Below are positions 49,970 to 59,746 of a DNA stretch of 64,000 nucleotides, in pieces. The notes beneath the pieces were generated by a model. That model was given only the letters and a program-made list of their open reading frames with translations. It did not search any database and was not told the DNA's origin. The DNA is from Bradyrhizobium prioriisuperbiae. GTDB lineage: Bacteria; Pseudomonadota; Alphaproteobacteria; Rhizobiales; Xanthobacteraceae. The translations under genes were made by a program, and so were the position numbers. The DNA lies in NCBI RefSeq assembly GCF_032397745.1, contig NZ_CP135921.1, forward strand, positions 3,451,001 through 3,515,000. Direction: 5' to 3'. Each line of letters opens with the position of its first letter. The first letter of the stretch is position 1.

Positions 49970-50821
49970 TCAGCCTGGCCCCGTGGCGCCATTCGCGGCC
50001 ACCGTATAGCGCGTTGCGTGGCTGCCGACGAGGGCTGATGATCGCACCGAGGCGCCGGCGGCGAGCAGTGTCGCCTTGATCTTGTCGATGGCGTTTTGCT
50101 TGGTCACCGACACCAGCAGGGCCGCGCCGTCGAAGGTGTCCGGCACCGCGACGATTTCGGCCAGAGGCGACAATGCGCGGGCCACCTCCGCATTCCAGCC
50201 GGAGACGCGGATGCTCCACATTTCGACGTCGGTGACCATGGCGTCGTCGGCGACGCGCGAGATCACGAACACCGGCAGAGCGGCAGGATGATCGGCGCGC
50301 TCAACGAAGGGAAGTCGGGCGATGATCTTGGGAACGCCCGCGGCTTCCAGTGGAATCCACCAAGGCGCGCGGCTCGAGGTGGCGGATACCAAAGCGAGGT
50401 CGCCCTTGGACTTTGCCACGGCCTCGACGGCGGCGTCCGCGCTGAAGTGCGAGATAAACGGCACCGTGAAGCCGAAATGGAAGCGCGCGGAGTCCCGCAT
50501 GGCGGAGTCGCCCGGCGACAGATCCGCATGCACCGAGAACGGAGCTTGCACATAGGTGAAGGTCGAGATGATGACACGCCAGATGCTCTCGACGGTGTCG
50601 AGCGGCAGGATGCCGCGATGGCGCTGCACCAGCCGCTTCATCATGTCCGCTTCGCGTGCCGGGCGAAACGCCGAGCCGACCTCCTGGGTCTGCTTCACCG
50701 AAATCAGCCGGTCGATGATGTCGCCGCGCTGCATCAAAAGGCTGTGCACCTCTTCGTCGATCCGGTCGATCTCGCGACGCAGCTCCTGCAGCATCGGCGG
50801 TGCGGGGGGCGATTTGGACAT
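49970..50821 (-). CDS. AroQ chorismate mutase with degenerate prephenate-dehydratase-like extension
   Basis: The 283-residue protein starts at the ATG at 50821. Residues about 10-95 are an AroQ-class mutase (LQELRREIDRIDEEVHSLLMQRGDIIDRLISVK ... FRPAREADMMKRL), converting chorismate to prephenate. The remaining 185 or so residues (FTVPFISHFSADAAVEAVAKSKGDLALVS ... GVPKIIARLPFVE) resemble the prephenate-dehydratase fold and an ACT-like tail, as in P-proteins. I see no intact TRF catalytic motif. It heads the operon with hisC (63 nt) and the dehydrogenase gene. Confidence 0.88.
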   Translation of the reverse strand: MSKSPPAPPMLQELRREIDRIDEEVHSLLMQRGDIIDRLISVKQTQEVGSAFRPAREADMMKRLVQRHRGILPLDTVESIWRVIISTFTYVQAPFSVHADLSPGDSAMRDSARFHFGFTVPFISHFSADAAVEAVAKSKGDLALVSATSSRAPWWIPLEAAGVPKIIARLPFVERADHPAALPVFVISRVADDAMVTDVEMWSIRVSGWNAEVARALSPLAEIVAVPDTFDGAALLVSVTKQNAIDKIKATLLAAGASVRSSALVGSHATRYTVAANGATGPG

Positions 50822-51025
50822 CTTCAAAACCTTGCGGCATGGAGCCCGCAAGGCATGGCCGGTTCGGTCAAATCTGCAGGCTGGACAAGCCATTGATAGG
50901 AAAGACGGTGCGCGAAAGCAAAGAAAACATGAGCCGCTCGGGTAACCAATCGCGGCGTGAGGCACTCCGCCGTGCCCTGCTTGTCTTGACGAGGGACCTC
51001 AGTCGGATTAAACCTTTTGCCTATT

Positions 51026-51087
51026 CCGTGGTCATTTGAGCCGGCCGGCTTGCAGCCACGTTAAACAACTCGCTAAACAGGCCGGGG
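51026..51087 (+). promoter_or_regulatory. SAM-II riboswitch aptamer upstream of metX
   Basis: P1 is formed by CGTGG (51027) and CCACG (51056). The L1 loop follows as TCATTTGAGCC, and the conserved 3' part is TTAAACAACTCGCTAAACAGG. This matches the SAM-II consensus, found almost only in alphaproteobacteria before metX/metA. In the pseudoknot, CCGGCC (51041-51046) can pair with GGCCGG (51080-51085). S-adenosylmethionine binding would reduce metX-metW expression. Confidence 0.93.
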
Positions 51088-51097
51088 ACACAAGTGA

Positions 51098-51133
51098 TCC
51101 CGGCCGAACCCCGTTGTTCAGGCCGGTTTTTTT
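51098..51133 (+). terminator. Intrinsic terminator/antiterminator module after the SAM-II aptamer
   Basis: CCGGCC (51100-51105) can pair with GGCCGG (51121-51126), followed by seven T (51127-51133), a standard intrinsic terminator. The same left arm (TCCCGGCC, 51098-51105) can instead pair with GGCCGGGG (51080-51087), the 3' edge of the aptamer. The two structures exclude each other, suggesting transcription attenuation. Confidence 0.8.
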
Positions 51134-51181
51134 ATGACCTGATTTTCGGTGGCAAAACCTCATCGGGAGGCCGGGACCAGG

Positions 51182-52390
51182 ATGGCAAATTTACAGTCGT
51201 CTCAGAGCCAGACGGCAGCAATGCCGGAGCACGCGCGTGAGGCGGATCATCCGACCTCGCTGGTTGCGGTGCTCGGCGCCGACCTGCCGCTGCGGCTCGA
51301 CTGCGGCGTTGATCTTGCGCCGTTCCAGATTGCCTATCAGGCCTACGGCCGGCTCAATGCCGACCGTTCCAACGCGATCCTGATCTGCCATGCGCTGACG
51401 GGCGATCAGCATGCCGCAAACGTGAACCCGGTGACCGGCAAGCCCGGTTGGTGGGAGACCATGGTCGGCCCGGGTAAGCCGATCGACACCGACAGTTATT
51501 TCGTCATCAGTTCGAACGTGCTGGGTGGCTGCCTCGGCAGCACCGGCCCGGCGTCGACCAATCCGGCAACCGGAAAGCCTTGGGGGCTGGATTTCCCTGT
51601 CATTACCGTCCCGGACATGGTCCGCGCGCAGGCGATGCTGATCGACTCTCTCGGCATCCAGACGCTGTTTGCGGTTGTCGGTGGTTCGATGGGCGGCATG
51701 CAGGCCCTGCAGTGGGCCGCGGCCTATCCGCAACGTGTGTTCTCGGCGGTGCCGATCGCCTGCGCCACGCGCCATTCGGCGCAGAACATCGCCTTTCATG
51801 AAGTCGGGCGCCAGGCGGTGATGGCTGATCCGGATTGGCGCAACGGGCACTATTTCGAGCACGGCGTGCGCCCACATCGCGGGCTCGGCGTGGCGCGGAT
51901 GGCTGCGCATATCACCTATCTGTCGGATGCAGCGCTGCACCGCAAGTTTGGCCGGCGGTTGCAGGGCCGCCAGATGCCGACCTTCTCATTCGACGCCGAT
52001 TTTGAAGTGGAGAGCTATCTGCGGCATCAGGGCTCGACGTTCGTCGAGCGGTTCGATGCCAACAGCTATCTCTATCTGACGCGGGCCTGCGACTATTTCG
52101 ACGTTGCCGCCGATCATGGCGGCGCGCTGGCCGCAGCATTCAAGGGCACCCGCACGCGGTTTTGCGTCGTCTCGTTCACCAGCGACTGGCTGTATCCGAC
52201 CTCGGAATCGCGCGAGGTCGTGCATGCGCTCAACGCGGGCGGCGCGCGGGTGTCGTTCGCTGAGATCAAAACCGACAAGGGCCACGATGCCTTTCTGCTG
52301 GATGTGCCGGAATTCACCGATATCGTCCGCGCGTTTCTGGAGTCCGCCGCGGTGACACGCGGCCTGCGCAAGGCGGAGATGAGCTCATGA
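51182..52390 (+). CDS. metX: Homoserine O-acetyltransferase
   Basis: The 402-residue alpha/beta-hydrolase-fold enzyme acetylates (or succinylates) homoserine with acyl-CoA, the first step to methionine. Features are [42 protein letters not shown], nucleophile elbow [13 protein letters not shown], catalytic Asp in SFTSDWLYP and His in KGHDAFLLD. The ATG at 51182 follows GGGAGGCCGGGACCAG; the frame extends 11 codons upstream into the leader. It is controlled by the SAM-II element and coupled to metW by a 4-nt overlap. Confidence 0.95.
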   Translation: MANLQSSQSQTAAMPEHAREADHPTSLVAVLGADLPLRLDCGVDLAPFQIAYQAYGRLNADRSNAILICHALTGDQHAANVNPVTGKPGWWETMVGPGKPIDTDSYFVISSNVLGGCLGSTGPASTNPATGKPWGLDFPVITVPDMVRAQAMLIDSLGIQTLFAVVGGSMGGMQALQWAAAYPQRVFSAVPIACATRHSAQNIAFHEVGRQAVMADPDWRNGHYFEHGVRPHRGLGVARMAAHITYLSDAALHRKFGRRLQGRQMPTFSFDADFEVESYLRHQGSTFVERFDANSYLYLTRACDYFDVAADHGGALAAAFKGTRTRFCVVSFTSDWLYPTSESREVVHALNAGGARVSFAEIKTDKGHDAFLLDVPEFTDIVRAFLESAAVTRGLRKAEMSS

Positions 52391-53073
52391 CGACGCACGA
52401 TCACGCGTGGTCGCTCTCGGCTGCTTTGCCGCAAGGCGCGGAAAACTATCGCGGCGATCACCTGCTGGTGGCGCAGATGGTCGAACCCGGCTCGCGGGTG
52501 CTCGATGTGGGCTGCGGCGAGGGCGATCTGCTGCGGCTGCTGGAAGGTCGCGGCGTTGACGGCCGCGGCATTGAATTGTCGCGCGAGGGGGTCAATCGCT
52601 GTGTCGCCAAAGGCCTCGCCGTGATCCAGGGCGATGCCGATACTGACCTGGTCGACTATCCCGACGATTCCTTCGACTATGTGATCCTGTCGCAAACCCT
52701 GCAAGCGACGCGGCAGCCGCGCGTCGTTCTCGAACATATGCTGCGGATCGGGCGGCGTGCCATCGTGTCGTTCCCGAACTTCGGTCACTGGAAGATGCGG
52801 CTGCAGTTGCTGGTCAAGGGCCAGATGCCGCGCACCGACAACCTGCCCGCGACCTGGTACGACACGCCGAATATTCATTTCTGCACCATCAAGGATTTCG
52901 TCCAGCTCTGCGACGAGATCAACGTCAAGATGGAGCGGGCGGTTGCGCTTAATCCGTACGGGCGGCCGCTTCGTCTCAATGCGCCGTGGTGGTTCTGGAA
53001 CATGTTCGGCGAGCAGGGCGTGTTTCTACTTAGCCGCCGCGACCTCGCCGGGCATCATCCAAACGGCGGATAG
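52387..53073 (+). CDS. metW: Methionine biosynthesis protein MetW
   Basis: The 228-residue SAM-methyltransferase-like protein has motif [16 protein letters not shown], and [38 protein letters not shown], the MetW hallmark. MetW activates MetX in many proteobacteria. The overlap with metX (ATGA) supports a stoichiometric pair. Length is slightly above the family norm because of a basic C-terminal tail ([14 protein letters not shown]). Confidence 0.94.
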   Translation: MTTHDHAWSLSAALPQGAENYRGDHLLVAQMVEPGSRVLDVGCGEGDLLRLLEGRGVDGRGIELSREGVNRCVAKGLAVIQGDADTDLVDYPDDSFDYVILSQTLQATRQPRVVLEHMLRIGRRAIVSFPNFGHWKMRLQLLVKGQMPRTDNLPATWYDTPNIHFCTIKDFVQLCDEINVKMERAVALNPYGRPLRLNAPWWFWNMFGEQGVFLLSRRDLAGHHPNGG

Positions 53074-53362
53074 CGCTTTTGCAGATCGTTCGTGAGCGCT
53101 GCTGAAACGAGCGTTTTCTTGCGAGAAAGTGCGATCATTTTTTCGAAAGATGCGCGGTTAATAATCGCTTAGGTTTTCCGGCGACATCGCGGCAAACCTC
53201 TCCACTTCATCGTCACATTATCATCGCGACATCACCACGAAATGGTTCCCTCAGGGCCATCTCGCGCCTTGCTGAGGTCACACCACATTCGTTTTTCGCG
53301 CCCGGATAGGCGGTTCCTTTTGCGGGACCGTCGGGAACGAGGGGTGTCACTGAGGATTATGA

Positions 53363-53983
53363 ATGACTGAAGTTGGTACGTTTCGCCTGCCGCTGCGGCA
53401 CGTCGCACTTGCGTTGTGTTCGGTGGCAATCGTCGCTCTCGCGACACCGGCCTCGGCGAGGCCATCGCACGGCGCAGGCCGCCACGCTCATGCCCATTCT
53501 CATCATGTTCGGCATCATCACACGGCGCGGCATTACCGGCACGCGCGGCGTCTGCGCGCTCCGCAGTCCGAAGCATCCGCATCGGTGTCGCCGTGGGAAA
53601 ATCCCGCATTCGCGGGCCCGGCCCCCGCTTTCGGCGGATCGGATGTCGTTGCCGAAGCGCGCCGTTACATCGGCGGCAATCCCACCGGCCGCAGCCGGCT
53701 GTGGTGCGCGCGGTTCATGAACATGGTGCTGCAGCGCTCAGGCCATAAGGGTACCGGCTCCGACATGGCGCGATCGTTCGCGAGCTATGGCCAGCGTTTG
53801 CCCGGTCCGCAGGTCGGTGCGATCGCAGTGATGGGCCGCCGCGGTGGCGGTCATGTCGGGATCGTCAGCGGCATCGATGCCAAGGGCAATCCGATTGTCG
53901 TGTCCGGCAATCACAGTCGTCGCGTGGCGGAATCGGTTTATCCGCGCAGCCGCATCTATGCCTACGTCATGCCGTCAAGCTGA
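53363..53983 (+). CDS. Secreted CHAP-like (TIGR02594-type) protein with His-rich linker
   Basis: The 206-residue protein has a signal peptide (HVALALCSVAIVALATPASA), then a His-rich region of about 30 residues (AHAHSHHVRHHHTARHYRHARR). The C-terminal NlpC/CHAP-like domain has catalytic-type Cys in RLWCARFMNMVLQRSG and His in GGGHVGIVSGI. It probably cleaves or binds peptidoglycan in the periplasm. The His-rich linker could bind metal. Its 3' end overlaps the convergent MOSC gene by 9 nt. Confidence 0.82.
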   Translation: MTEVGTFRLPLRHVALALCSVAIVALATPASARPSHGAGRHAHAHSHHVRHHHTARHYRHARRLRAPQSEASASVSPWENPAFAGPAPAFGGSDVVAEARRYIGGNPTGRSRLWCARFMNMVLQRSGHKGTGSDMARSFASYGQRLPGPQVGAIAVMGRRGGGHVGIVSGIDAKGNPIVVSGNHSRRVAESVYPRSRIYAYVMPSS

Positions 53984-54757
53984 CGGATCCGAGTTGACGA
54001 TCGATATCCGGTCGCCGGCGGCAATCTCGCCGTCGGCGATCACTTCGGCATAGACGCCGCAATCATCGTGACCGTAGTGCCGCAACATGTCGTGCGGCAA
54101 ACTGAGGTCACGCAGCGCGGTGAGAGGATCCACGTTCACCGCCGCGCATCGCACGATCCGCTTGATCACTTTCAGACGCGTTTCGCCGATCGCGAGCGTC
54201 TGTTCCAGCAGCGTAAACTCATGCCACGCCGGCCATCCGGCGACATAGAGATTGCCGCGGAACCGCAGCGGATGCACGCTCTGGCCGATCATGGTTTCGA
54301 GGTCGGCCACACTCGCCAGGTTGATGATCGACACCACCTTGCGGGGGACGTCCGAAAAGCTGTGGCCGGGCGCGAACAGGACCTTTGGTGGCCCGCGCAG
54401 GTCCTTGGCGAAAGTGGTGGCGAAAAAGGCCTCGATGGCGGCGCGGCCATCGTCGGTCTCCAGATTGCCCCGGGCGACTTCTTCCTTGTGATGGCAGATG
54501 GTCAGGACGTGGCTGGCTTCGTCGTAGCGGGTTTCCAGCGACGCTAGACGCTCGTTCCGCATCAGCATCAGGAACTTGATCTTGGGAAAATACTGCGGGG
54601 TGGCGGGCGTAAACCCGCTGGGTCCGTTTTCGATGGCGTAGCGCCGGTCGGCGGGCAGCGTCTGGCCGGCCTGCAACGTCGTGCGGGCCATCGGTTCGGG
54701 GGACAGACCCTTCACCGGGTAGCGATAGATCTTCTCGAGGGTGCCGGTGTCGGTCAT
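53975..54757 (-). CDS. MOSC domain protein
   Basis: The 260-residue protein has an N-terminal MOSC-N beta-barrel (LEKIYRYPVKGLSPEPM) and a C-terminal MOSC domain (RFRGNLYVAGWPAWHEF, then RCAAVNVDP with a potential cofactor-binding Cys, and DCGVYAEVIADGEIAAGDRI). MOSC proteins bind the molybdenum cofactor or transfer sulfur. The substrate is unknown. It overlaps the 3' end of the CHAP-like gene and is divergent from clpB. Confidence 0.9.
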   Translation of the reverse strand: MTDTGTLEKIYRYPVKGLSPEPMARTTLQAGQTLPADRRYAIENGPSGFTPATPQYFPKIKFLMLMRNERLASLETRYDEASHVLTICHHKEEVARGNLETDDGRAAIEAFFATTFAKDLRGPPKVLFAPGHSFSDVPRKVVSIINLASVADLETMIGQSVHPLRFRGNLYVAGWPAWHEFTLLEQTLAIGETRLKVIKRIVRCAAVNVDPLTALRDLSLPHDMLRHYGHDDCGVYAEVIADGEIAAGDRISIVNSDPSA

Positions 54758-55013
54758 GGCGATGGTCTAATCCGTCCCGGCGTAACTTGCCAGAATCCTG
54801 CGCTTAGGACCGCGGAAATTAACCGAAAATGCCGGCTAACCTCTTCCGTTTGCTGGTGTCCGCTCCCACATCAGGGCAGGATCGGGGCAATACCAGACCG
54901 ACCGGACGACCACGGGCGTGTTGACGGACATCAGCGACGCCCGGGGAAACCCAATGACGATGCCGGGAATGTGCCTACGGGGCATTCGAGGCAGGCCGAG
55001 GGAAGGGACCATC

Positions 55014-57680
55014 ATGAATATCGAGAAGTATACCGAACGTGCGCGCGGATTTATCCAGTCCGCCCAATCGCTGGCGCTGCGCGAAGGGCATCAGCAGTTC
55101 ACCCCGCTGCATCTGCTGAAAGTTTTGCTGGACGACAATGAAGGGCTGGCCGGCGGCTTGATCGACCGTTCCGGCGGTAATTCGCGGACCATCCTGAAAT
55201 CGACCGAGGACACGCTTGCGAAGATGCCCAAGGTGTCGGGCAGCGGCGCGGGGCAGGTTTACCTTGCTCCGGGAACGGCGCGACTGTTCGACGCCGCGGA
55301 GCAGGCGGCCGAAAAAGCCGGCGACAGCTTTGTTACGGTGGAACGGTTGCTGCTGGCGCTGACCCTCGACAAGGACAGCGATGCCGGCGCGCTGTTGAAA
55401 AAGGGCGGCGTGACGCCGCAAAACCTCAACGCCGCGATCAATGCGCTGCGCAAGGGCCGCACTGCCGACAGCGCCTCGGCGGAAAACGCTTACGACGCCT
55501 TGAAGAAATATGCCCGTGATCTGACCCAGGCCGCGCGGGACGGCAAACTCGACCCGGTCATCGGCCGGGACGAAGAGATCCGCCGCACCATCCAGGTGCT
55601 GTCGCGGCGCACCAAAAACAATCCGGTGCTGATCGGCGAGCCCGGCGTGGGCAAGACGGCGATCGTCGAGGGCCTGGCGCTGCGTATCCTCAATGGCGAC
55701 GTGCCGGAGAGTCTCAAGGACAAAAAGCTGCTGTCGCTCGATCTCGGCTCGCTGATCGCGGGCGCGAAATATCGTGGCGAGTTCGAGGAGCGGCTGAAGG
55801 CCGTGTTGCAGGAGGTAACGTCAGCCGAAGGCGGCATCATCCTGTTCATCGACGAAATGCACACCCTGATCGGGGCTGGCAAGGCGGATGGCGCTATGGA
55901 CGCGTCGAACCTGCTGAAGCCAGCGCTGGCGCGGGGCGAGCTGCATTGCATCGGCGCGACCACCCTCGATGAATACCGCAAACACGTCGAGAAAGACGCG
56001 GCGCTGGCGCGGCGTTTCCAGCCGGTGTTCGTGTCCGAACCATCCGTAGAAGACACCATCTCGATCCTGCGCGGCTTGAAGGATAAGTACGAGCAGCACC
56101 ACGGCGTGCGCATCACCGACGGCGCCATCGTGGCCGCGGCCACCCTGTCCAACCGCTACATCACCGACCGTTTCCTGCCCGACAAGGCTATCGATCTGGT
56201 CGACGAGGCGTCCGCGCGACTGAAGATGCAGGTCGATTCCAAGCCGGAAGAGCTGGATACGATCGATCGCGAGATCATCCGGTTGAAGATCGAGCAGGAG
56301 GCGCTGAAGAAGGAAAGCGATGCGGGCTCCAGGAGCCGGCTGCAGACGCTTGAGATCGAACTTGCGGACCTGGAGAAGCGTTCGGCGGATCTGACATCGC
56401 GCTGGAGCGCGGAAAAAGGCAAGCTGTCCGACGCGCAGAAGCTGAAGAGCGAGCTCGATCAGTATCGCGTCGAACTTGCCAACGCCCAGCGCCGGGGTGA
56501 ATTCCAGCGCGCGGGTGAACTGGCCTATGGCCGGATTCCGGAACTGGAGAAGCGGCTGGCCGATATCGAGGCGAATGAGGGCAATGGCGCCATGGTCGAA
56601 GAGGCCGTGACCGCCGATCACGTTGCCCAGGTGGTGTCGCGCTGGACCGGTGTGCCGGTCGACAAGATGCTCGAAGGCGAGAAAGAGAAGCTGCTCAAGA
56701 TGGAGGAGAGTCTTGGCAAGCGCGTCATCGGGCAGGCCGAAGCGGTGCGGGCGGTGGCAACCGCGGTTCGCCGCGCGCGGGCCGGCCTGCAGGATCCGCA
56801 TCGGCCGATCGGCTCGTTCATGTTCTTGGGGCCCACCGGTGTCGGCAAGACCGAACTGACCAAGGCGCTTGCGGAGTATCTGTTCGACGACGAGACCGCG
56901 CTGCTTCGCATGGATATGTCGGAGTACATGGAAAAGCATTCGGTGGCGCGGCTGATCGGTGCGCCTCCGGGCTATGTCGGTTATGACGAGGGCGGCGCGC
57001 TCACCGAAGCGGTGCGCCGGCGGCCTTATCAGGTGGTGCTGTTCGATGAGATCGAGAAAGCGCATCCGGACGTGTTCAACGTCCTGCTGCAGGTGCTCGA
57101 CGACGGACGTCTCACCGACGGCCAGGGCCGCACGGTGGACTTCCGCAACACACTGATCATCATGACGTCGAACCTCGGCGCCGAGTTCCTGGTCAACCAG
57201 CCAGAGGGCCAGGACACCAGCGCCGTGCGCGATCTGGTGATGACGGCGGTGCGGGCGAACTTCCGTCCCGAGTTCCTCAATCGTGTGGACGAGATCATCC
57301 TGTTCCACCGGCTGCAGAAGAGCGAGATGGGCCGTATTGTCGAGATCCAGTTCGGCCGGCTGCAGAAGCTGCTGGACGAGCGCAAGATCGAGCTGAAGCT
57401 GGAGCCCTCCGCGCGGGACTGGCTCGCCGACAAGGGCTGGGATCCTGCCTATGGCGCCCGGCCGCTGAAGCGAGTGATCCAGCGCAGCGTGCAGGATCCG
57501 CTTGCCGAGATGATCCTGAGCGGCCAGGTTCGCGACGGTGAGAGCGTGAAGCTCGCGGCTGGCAAGCAGGGCCTGACCTTCAACGGCAAGGCTGTCGAAG
57601 GCTTCGACGACGGCGCGTTCGAGGCGCGCAGCTCGGGCAGGCCCGCGCTGCGGCAAGATGGGCCACACACCACACATTGA
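55014..57680 (+). CDS. clpB: ATP-dependent disaggregase ClpB
   Basis: The 888-residue AAA+ protein has an N-domain ([18 protein letters not shown]), NBD1 with Walker [10 protein letters not shown] and Walker B ILFIDEMH, a coiled-coil middle domain (about residues 405-530, [20 protein letters not shown]), and NBD2 with Walker [10 protein letters not shown] and [16 protein letters not shown]. It reactivates aggregated proteins with DnaK. The ATG at 55014 follows GGAAGGGACC; an earlier ATG at 54918 lacks homology. The C-terminus is about 20 residues longer than common ClpB ([20 protein letters not shown]). Confidence 0.96.
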   Translation: MNIEKYTERARGFIQSAQSLALREGHQQFTPLHLLKVLLDDNEGLAGGLIDRSGGNSRTILKSTEDTLAKMPKVSGSGAGQVYLAPGTARLFDAAEQAAEKAGDSFVTVERLLLALTLDKDSDAGALLKKGGVTPQNLNAAINALRKGRTADSASAENAYDALKKYARDLTQAARDGKLDPVIGRDEEIRRTIQVLSRRTKNNPVLIGEPGVGKTAIVEGLALRILNGDVPESLKDKKLLSLDLGSLIAGAKYRGEFEERLKAVLQEVTSAEGGIILFIDEMHTLIGAGKADGAMDASNLLKPALARGELHCIGATTLDEYRKHVEKDAALARRFQPVFVSEPSVEDTISILRGLKDKYEQHHGVRITDGAIVAAATLSNRYITDRFLPDKAIDLVDEASARLKMQVDSKPEELDTIDREIIRLKIEQEALKKESDAGSRSRLQTLEIELADLEKRSADLTSRWSAEKGKLSDAQKLKSELDQYRVELANAQRRGEFQRAGELAYGRIPELEKRLADIEANEGNGAMVEEAVTADHVAQVVSRWTGVPVDKMLEGEKEKLLKMEESLGKRVIGQAEAVRAVATAVRRARAGLQDPHRPIGSFMFLGPTGVGKTELTKALAEYLFDDETALLRMDMSEYMEKHSVARLIGAPPGYVGYDEGGALTEAVRRRPYQVVLFDEIEKAHPDVFNVLLQVLDDGRLTDGQGRTVDFRNTLIIMTSNLGAEFLVNQPEGQDTSAVRDLVMTAVRANFRPEFLNRVDEIILFHRLQKSEMGRIVEIQFGRLQKLLDERKIELKLEPSARDWLADKGWDPAYGARPLKRVIQRSVQDPLAEMILSGQVRDGESVKLAAGKQGLTFNGKAVEGFDDGAFEARSSGRPALRQDGPHTTH

Positions 57681-57704
57681 CGGCGAGGATTGTCACGAGA
57701 GCGA

Positions 57705-57733
57705 TGGCCGGGGCCAACCCCGGCCATTTTTTT
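57705..57733 (+). terminator. Intrinsic terminator after clpB
   Basis: A 9-bp perfect stem, TGGCCGGGG / CCCCGGCCA, with a CCAA loop (57705-57726), followed by seven T. It lies 24 nt after the clpB stop and just before the end of the convergent propeller gene. Confidence 0.93.
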
Positions 57734-57736
57734 CGG

Positions 57737-59365
57737 CTATTTCTTCGTCAGCTTGTAGATCGCGTTCTCGATGTCCGACGACAGATAGATCGTGCCGGTG
57801 GCGCCCACCCCGACGCCGGTCGGGATGTCGCTCGGCAGCACACCCGGCGCGGCCTGCAGGCCGATCGGCAGGTTGGCGGCGATTTCGGTCACCGCGCCGC
57901 TTTGCGGATCCACCTCGATCAGGCGCCTGGCGCCGACCTCTGCCACCACCAGTTTGCCTGATGGTGTCAGCGCCAGCCCTTCCGGCATTTTCAGGTCCTT
58001 GGCGATTACCGTCTTGGCGCCGCTCGCCAGGTCGACTTTTGACAGCAGGCCGCCATAGGCCTCCGTCAGATAAATCGTGCCCGCGGCTCCCTCGACCAGC
58101 CCGATCGGACCGGCGAGATCGCCGGCGACGGTCTTGCGGTCCTTGCCGTGGTCGCTGGCGCGGATCAGCGACTTGGTGCCCAACTCGTTGACCAGCACGC
58201 TGCCGTCATTGAGCCGGATCGCGTCGTGCGGGGCCTTGAAGTCATGCAGCATCTCGATGGTCTTGCCGGTCTTGCGATCGATCAACTGCACGGTGCCTGT
58301 GAACCAGCTCGACAGCAGCACGGTGTCCCCCCTGGCGGTTGCGCTCATCGGATAGTCCAGCGTGACGCCGTCGGCATGCATGCGGCTGATCTCGCTGACG
58401 TCGCCGGTCGCACCATCGACGGTGCGATAGGCGAACACGTCAGCGACATAGATCGTGTCCTTGCCGCCATCGGACACCACGCCGATGCCGCCGGGCAGCG
58501 CCAGCTTGCCGATGATCACTTGCCTGGCATTGCCGGTTTCCGGGTCGACCTCCTGGATGCCATTGTCGGCCATATTGGAGACGAAGATCCGGTCCTTGTC
58601 GTCGATGGCGAGATTGTCGAGTGACGGCTTCAGCTGCGCGATCATTTTCTTCGCGCCGGTCTTGGGATCGACACGGGTGAGCTGGCCGGTGGCGGTATCG
58701 ACCACCCAGAGATTTCCCTTGGAATCGAAATTGACCGCGGCGGGCGTCTTGAAGCCATCTGCAACGACGCTGAGTTCGCCCTTGTCGACATCGACCCTGG
58801 CGACCTGGCCCTTGAACCAGAGCGGGCCGTAGATCTTGTCATCGGGCCCGAATTCGAAGCCGTTGAGTCCGCCCATCTTGTCCATGATCTTGCGCGGCGG
58901 CTTCACCCCTTCGACATCGATCTCGTAGAGGGCATCGCCAAGAAACACCTGCGTTGCGTAAAGCCGGCCGTCCTTGCGGAAGGCGAGCGAGTTGATGCCG
59001 GGCAGACCCGAGGCGAGTTTCTTGATCGGGCCGTCGCCCTTGCGGGCATAGAGATCGCCGGAGATGAAGGCGGTCCATGCCATGGTGCCGTCGGGCGCAA
59101 ACGCGATGTCGTCGGCCATGCCTTCCGGTGTCGGTATCGCGATTTTCGCTGTGCCGTTGCTGCGGTCGACTTCGTACAATGCGGCGCCCGCGACGCTGCC
59201 GGCGAACAGCCGTCCGCTCTTGTCGATGCCCAGACCATGCACACCGTGGAAGGCTGATCCCTGGACAAGCTTGGTGATGGTGTAGGTGTCGGCGGCTGCG
59301 TATCCGCCGCCCGTGATCGCAAACACACACGCTGCCAGCGTGCCCAAAGACAGCCGTTTCGTCAT
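57737..59365 (-). CDS. Secreted beta-propeller (SMP-30/NHL-like) protein
   Basis: The 542-residue protein has a signal peptide (TLAACVFAITGGGYAAADTY). At least ten repeats of about 40-45 residues follow, with patterns such as GLGIDKSGRLFAGSVA, DIAFAPDGTMAWTA, AVNFDSKGNLWVVDTATG and GLALTPSGKLVVAEVGA. This is the blade signature of SMP-30/strictosidine-synthase/NHL propellers. It could be a lactonase or a binding protein; catalytic residues cannot be assigned by eye. It is convergent with clpB and divergent from the VWA gene. Confidence 0.85.
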   Translation of the reverse strand: MTKRLSLGTLAACVFAITGGGYAAADTYTITKLVQGSAFHGVHGLGIDKSGRLFAGSVAGAALYEVDRSNGTAKIAIPTPEGMADDIAFAPDGTMAWTAFISGDLYARKGDGPIKKLASGLPGINSLAFRKDGRLYATQVFLGDALYEIDVEGVKPPRKIMDKMGGLNGFEFGPDDKIYGPLWFKGQVARVDVDKGELSVVADGFKTPAAVNFDSKGNLWVVDTATGQLTRVDPKTGAKKMIAQLKPSLDNLAIDDKDRIFVSNMADNGIQEVDPETGNARQVIIGKLALPGGIGVVSDGGKDTIYVADVFAYRTVDGATGDVSEISRMHADGVTLDYPMSATARGDTVLLSSWFTGTVQLIDRKTGKTIEMLHDFKAPHDAIRLNDGSVLVNELGTKSLIRASDHGKDRKTVAGDLAGPIGLVEGAAGTIYLTEAYGGLLSKVDLASGAKTVIAKDLKMPEGLALTPSGKLVVAEVGARRLIEVDPQSGAVTEIAANLPIGLQAAPGVLPSDIPTGVGVGATGTIYLSSDIENAIYKLTKK

Positions 59366-59746
59366 GGCGCATCTCCCATTTGATAGATTATTGGCTTTTT
59401 ATTATGTGCCAAGTATTTGCCGTTGCTGGTGGTTTGGCAAACAAAAAACAAAATCCGCACCGATGGAATGCGCTAGTGTCCAAAATCCGAAGTTCGCATC
59501 ACTCAACCGCATCTTCGGAACGAACTTCGGATTCGACCAGGACACTGGCAAGTATTAGGATTCTAGTGTGCTTTCTGAACGCGCAGTTCGTGAAAGCGTC
59601 TGCCGCGAAATCGAACGAACTTCGCGTTCAGCACACTAACTGTCGTGTGTGTTGCGCTCATATTTCCGTTGCGCGAAATGCGCTATAGATACGCTACCGT
59701 TTTGTTCTGCCGCTTGATGATGTTGTCATCCACCGAGGATCATTCC
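59366..59746. other. Divergent intergenic region carrying a double-hairpin element
   Basis: The 381 nt between the propeller gene and the VWA gene contain an AT-rich leader just upstream of the propeller gene (59385-59460), then the double hairpin at 59475-59637, then about 110 nt before the VWA start. No gene is seen. Promoters for both neighbours must lie here or within the element. Confidence 0.7.
59475..59637. repeat. Double-hairpin intergenic element, copy B
   Basis: About 163 nt, same plan as 15213-15374. Stem 1 is closed by AGTGTCC and GGACACT (59540-59546) with arms AATCCGAAGTTCG and CGAACTTCGGATT. The linker ends GGATTCTAGTG. Stem 2 is closed by AGTGTGC and GCACACT with arms CTGAACGCG and CGCGTTCAG. 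Stem bodies differ from copy A, but both strands of each stem changed together. Confidence 0.85.

Noticed and set aside
55821..57677. Long minus-strand open frame of 618 codons opposite clpB.
   Set aside because: It is an antisense shadow of a certain gene, with composition typical of reversed GC-rich codons.
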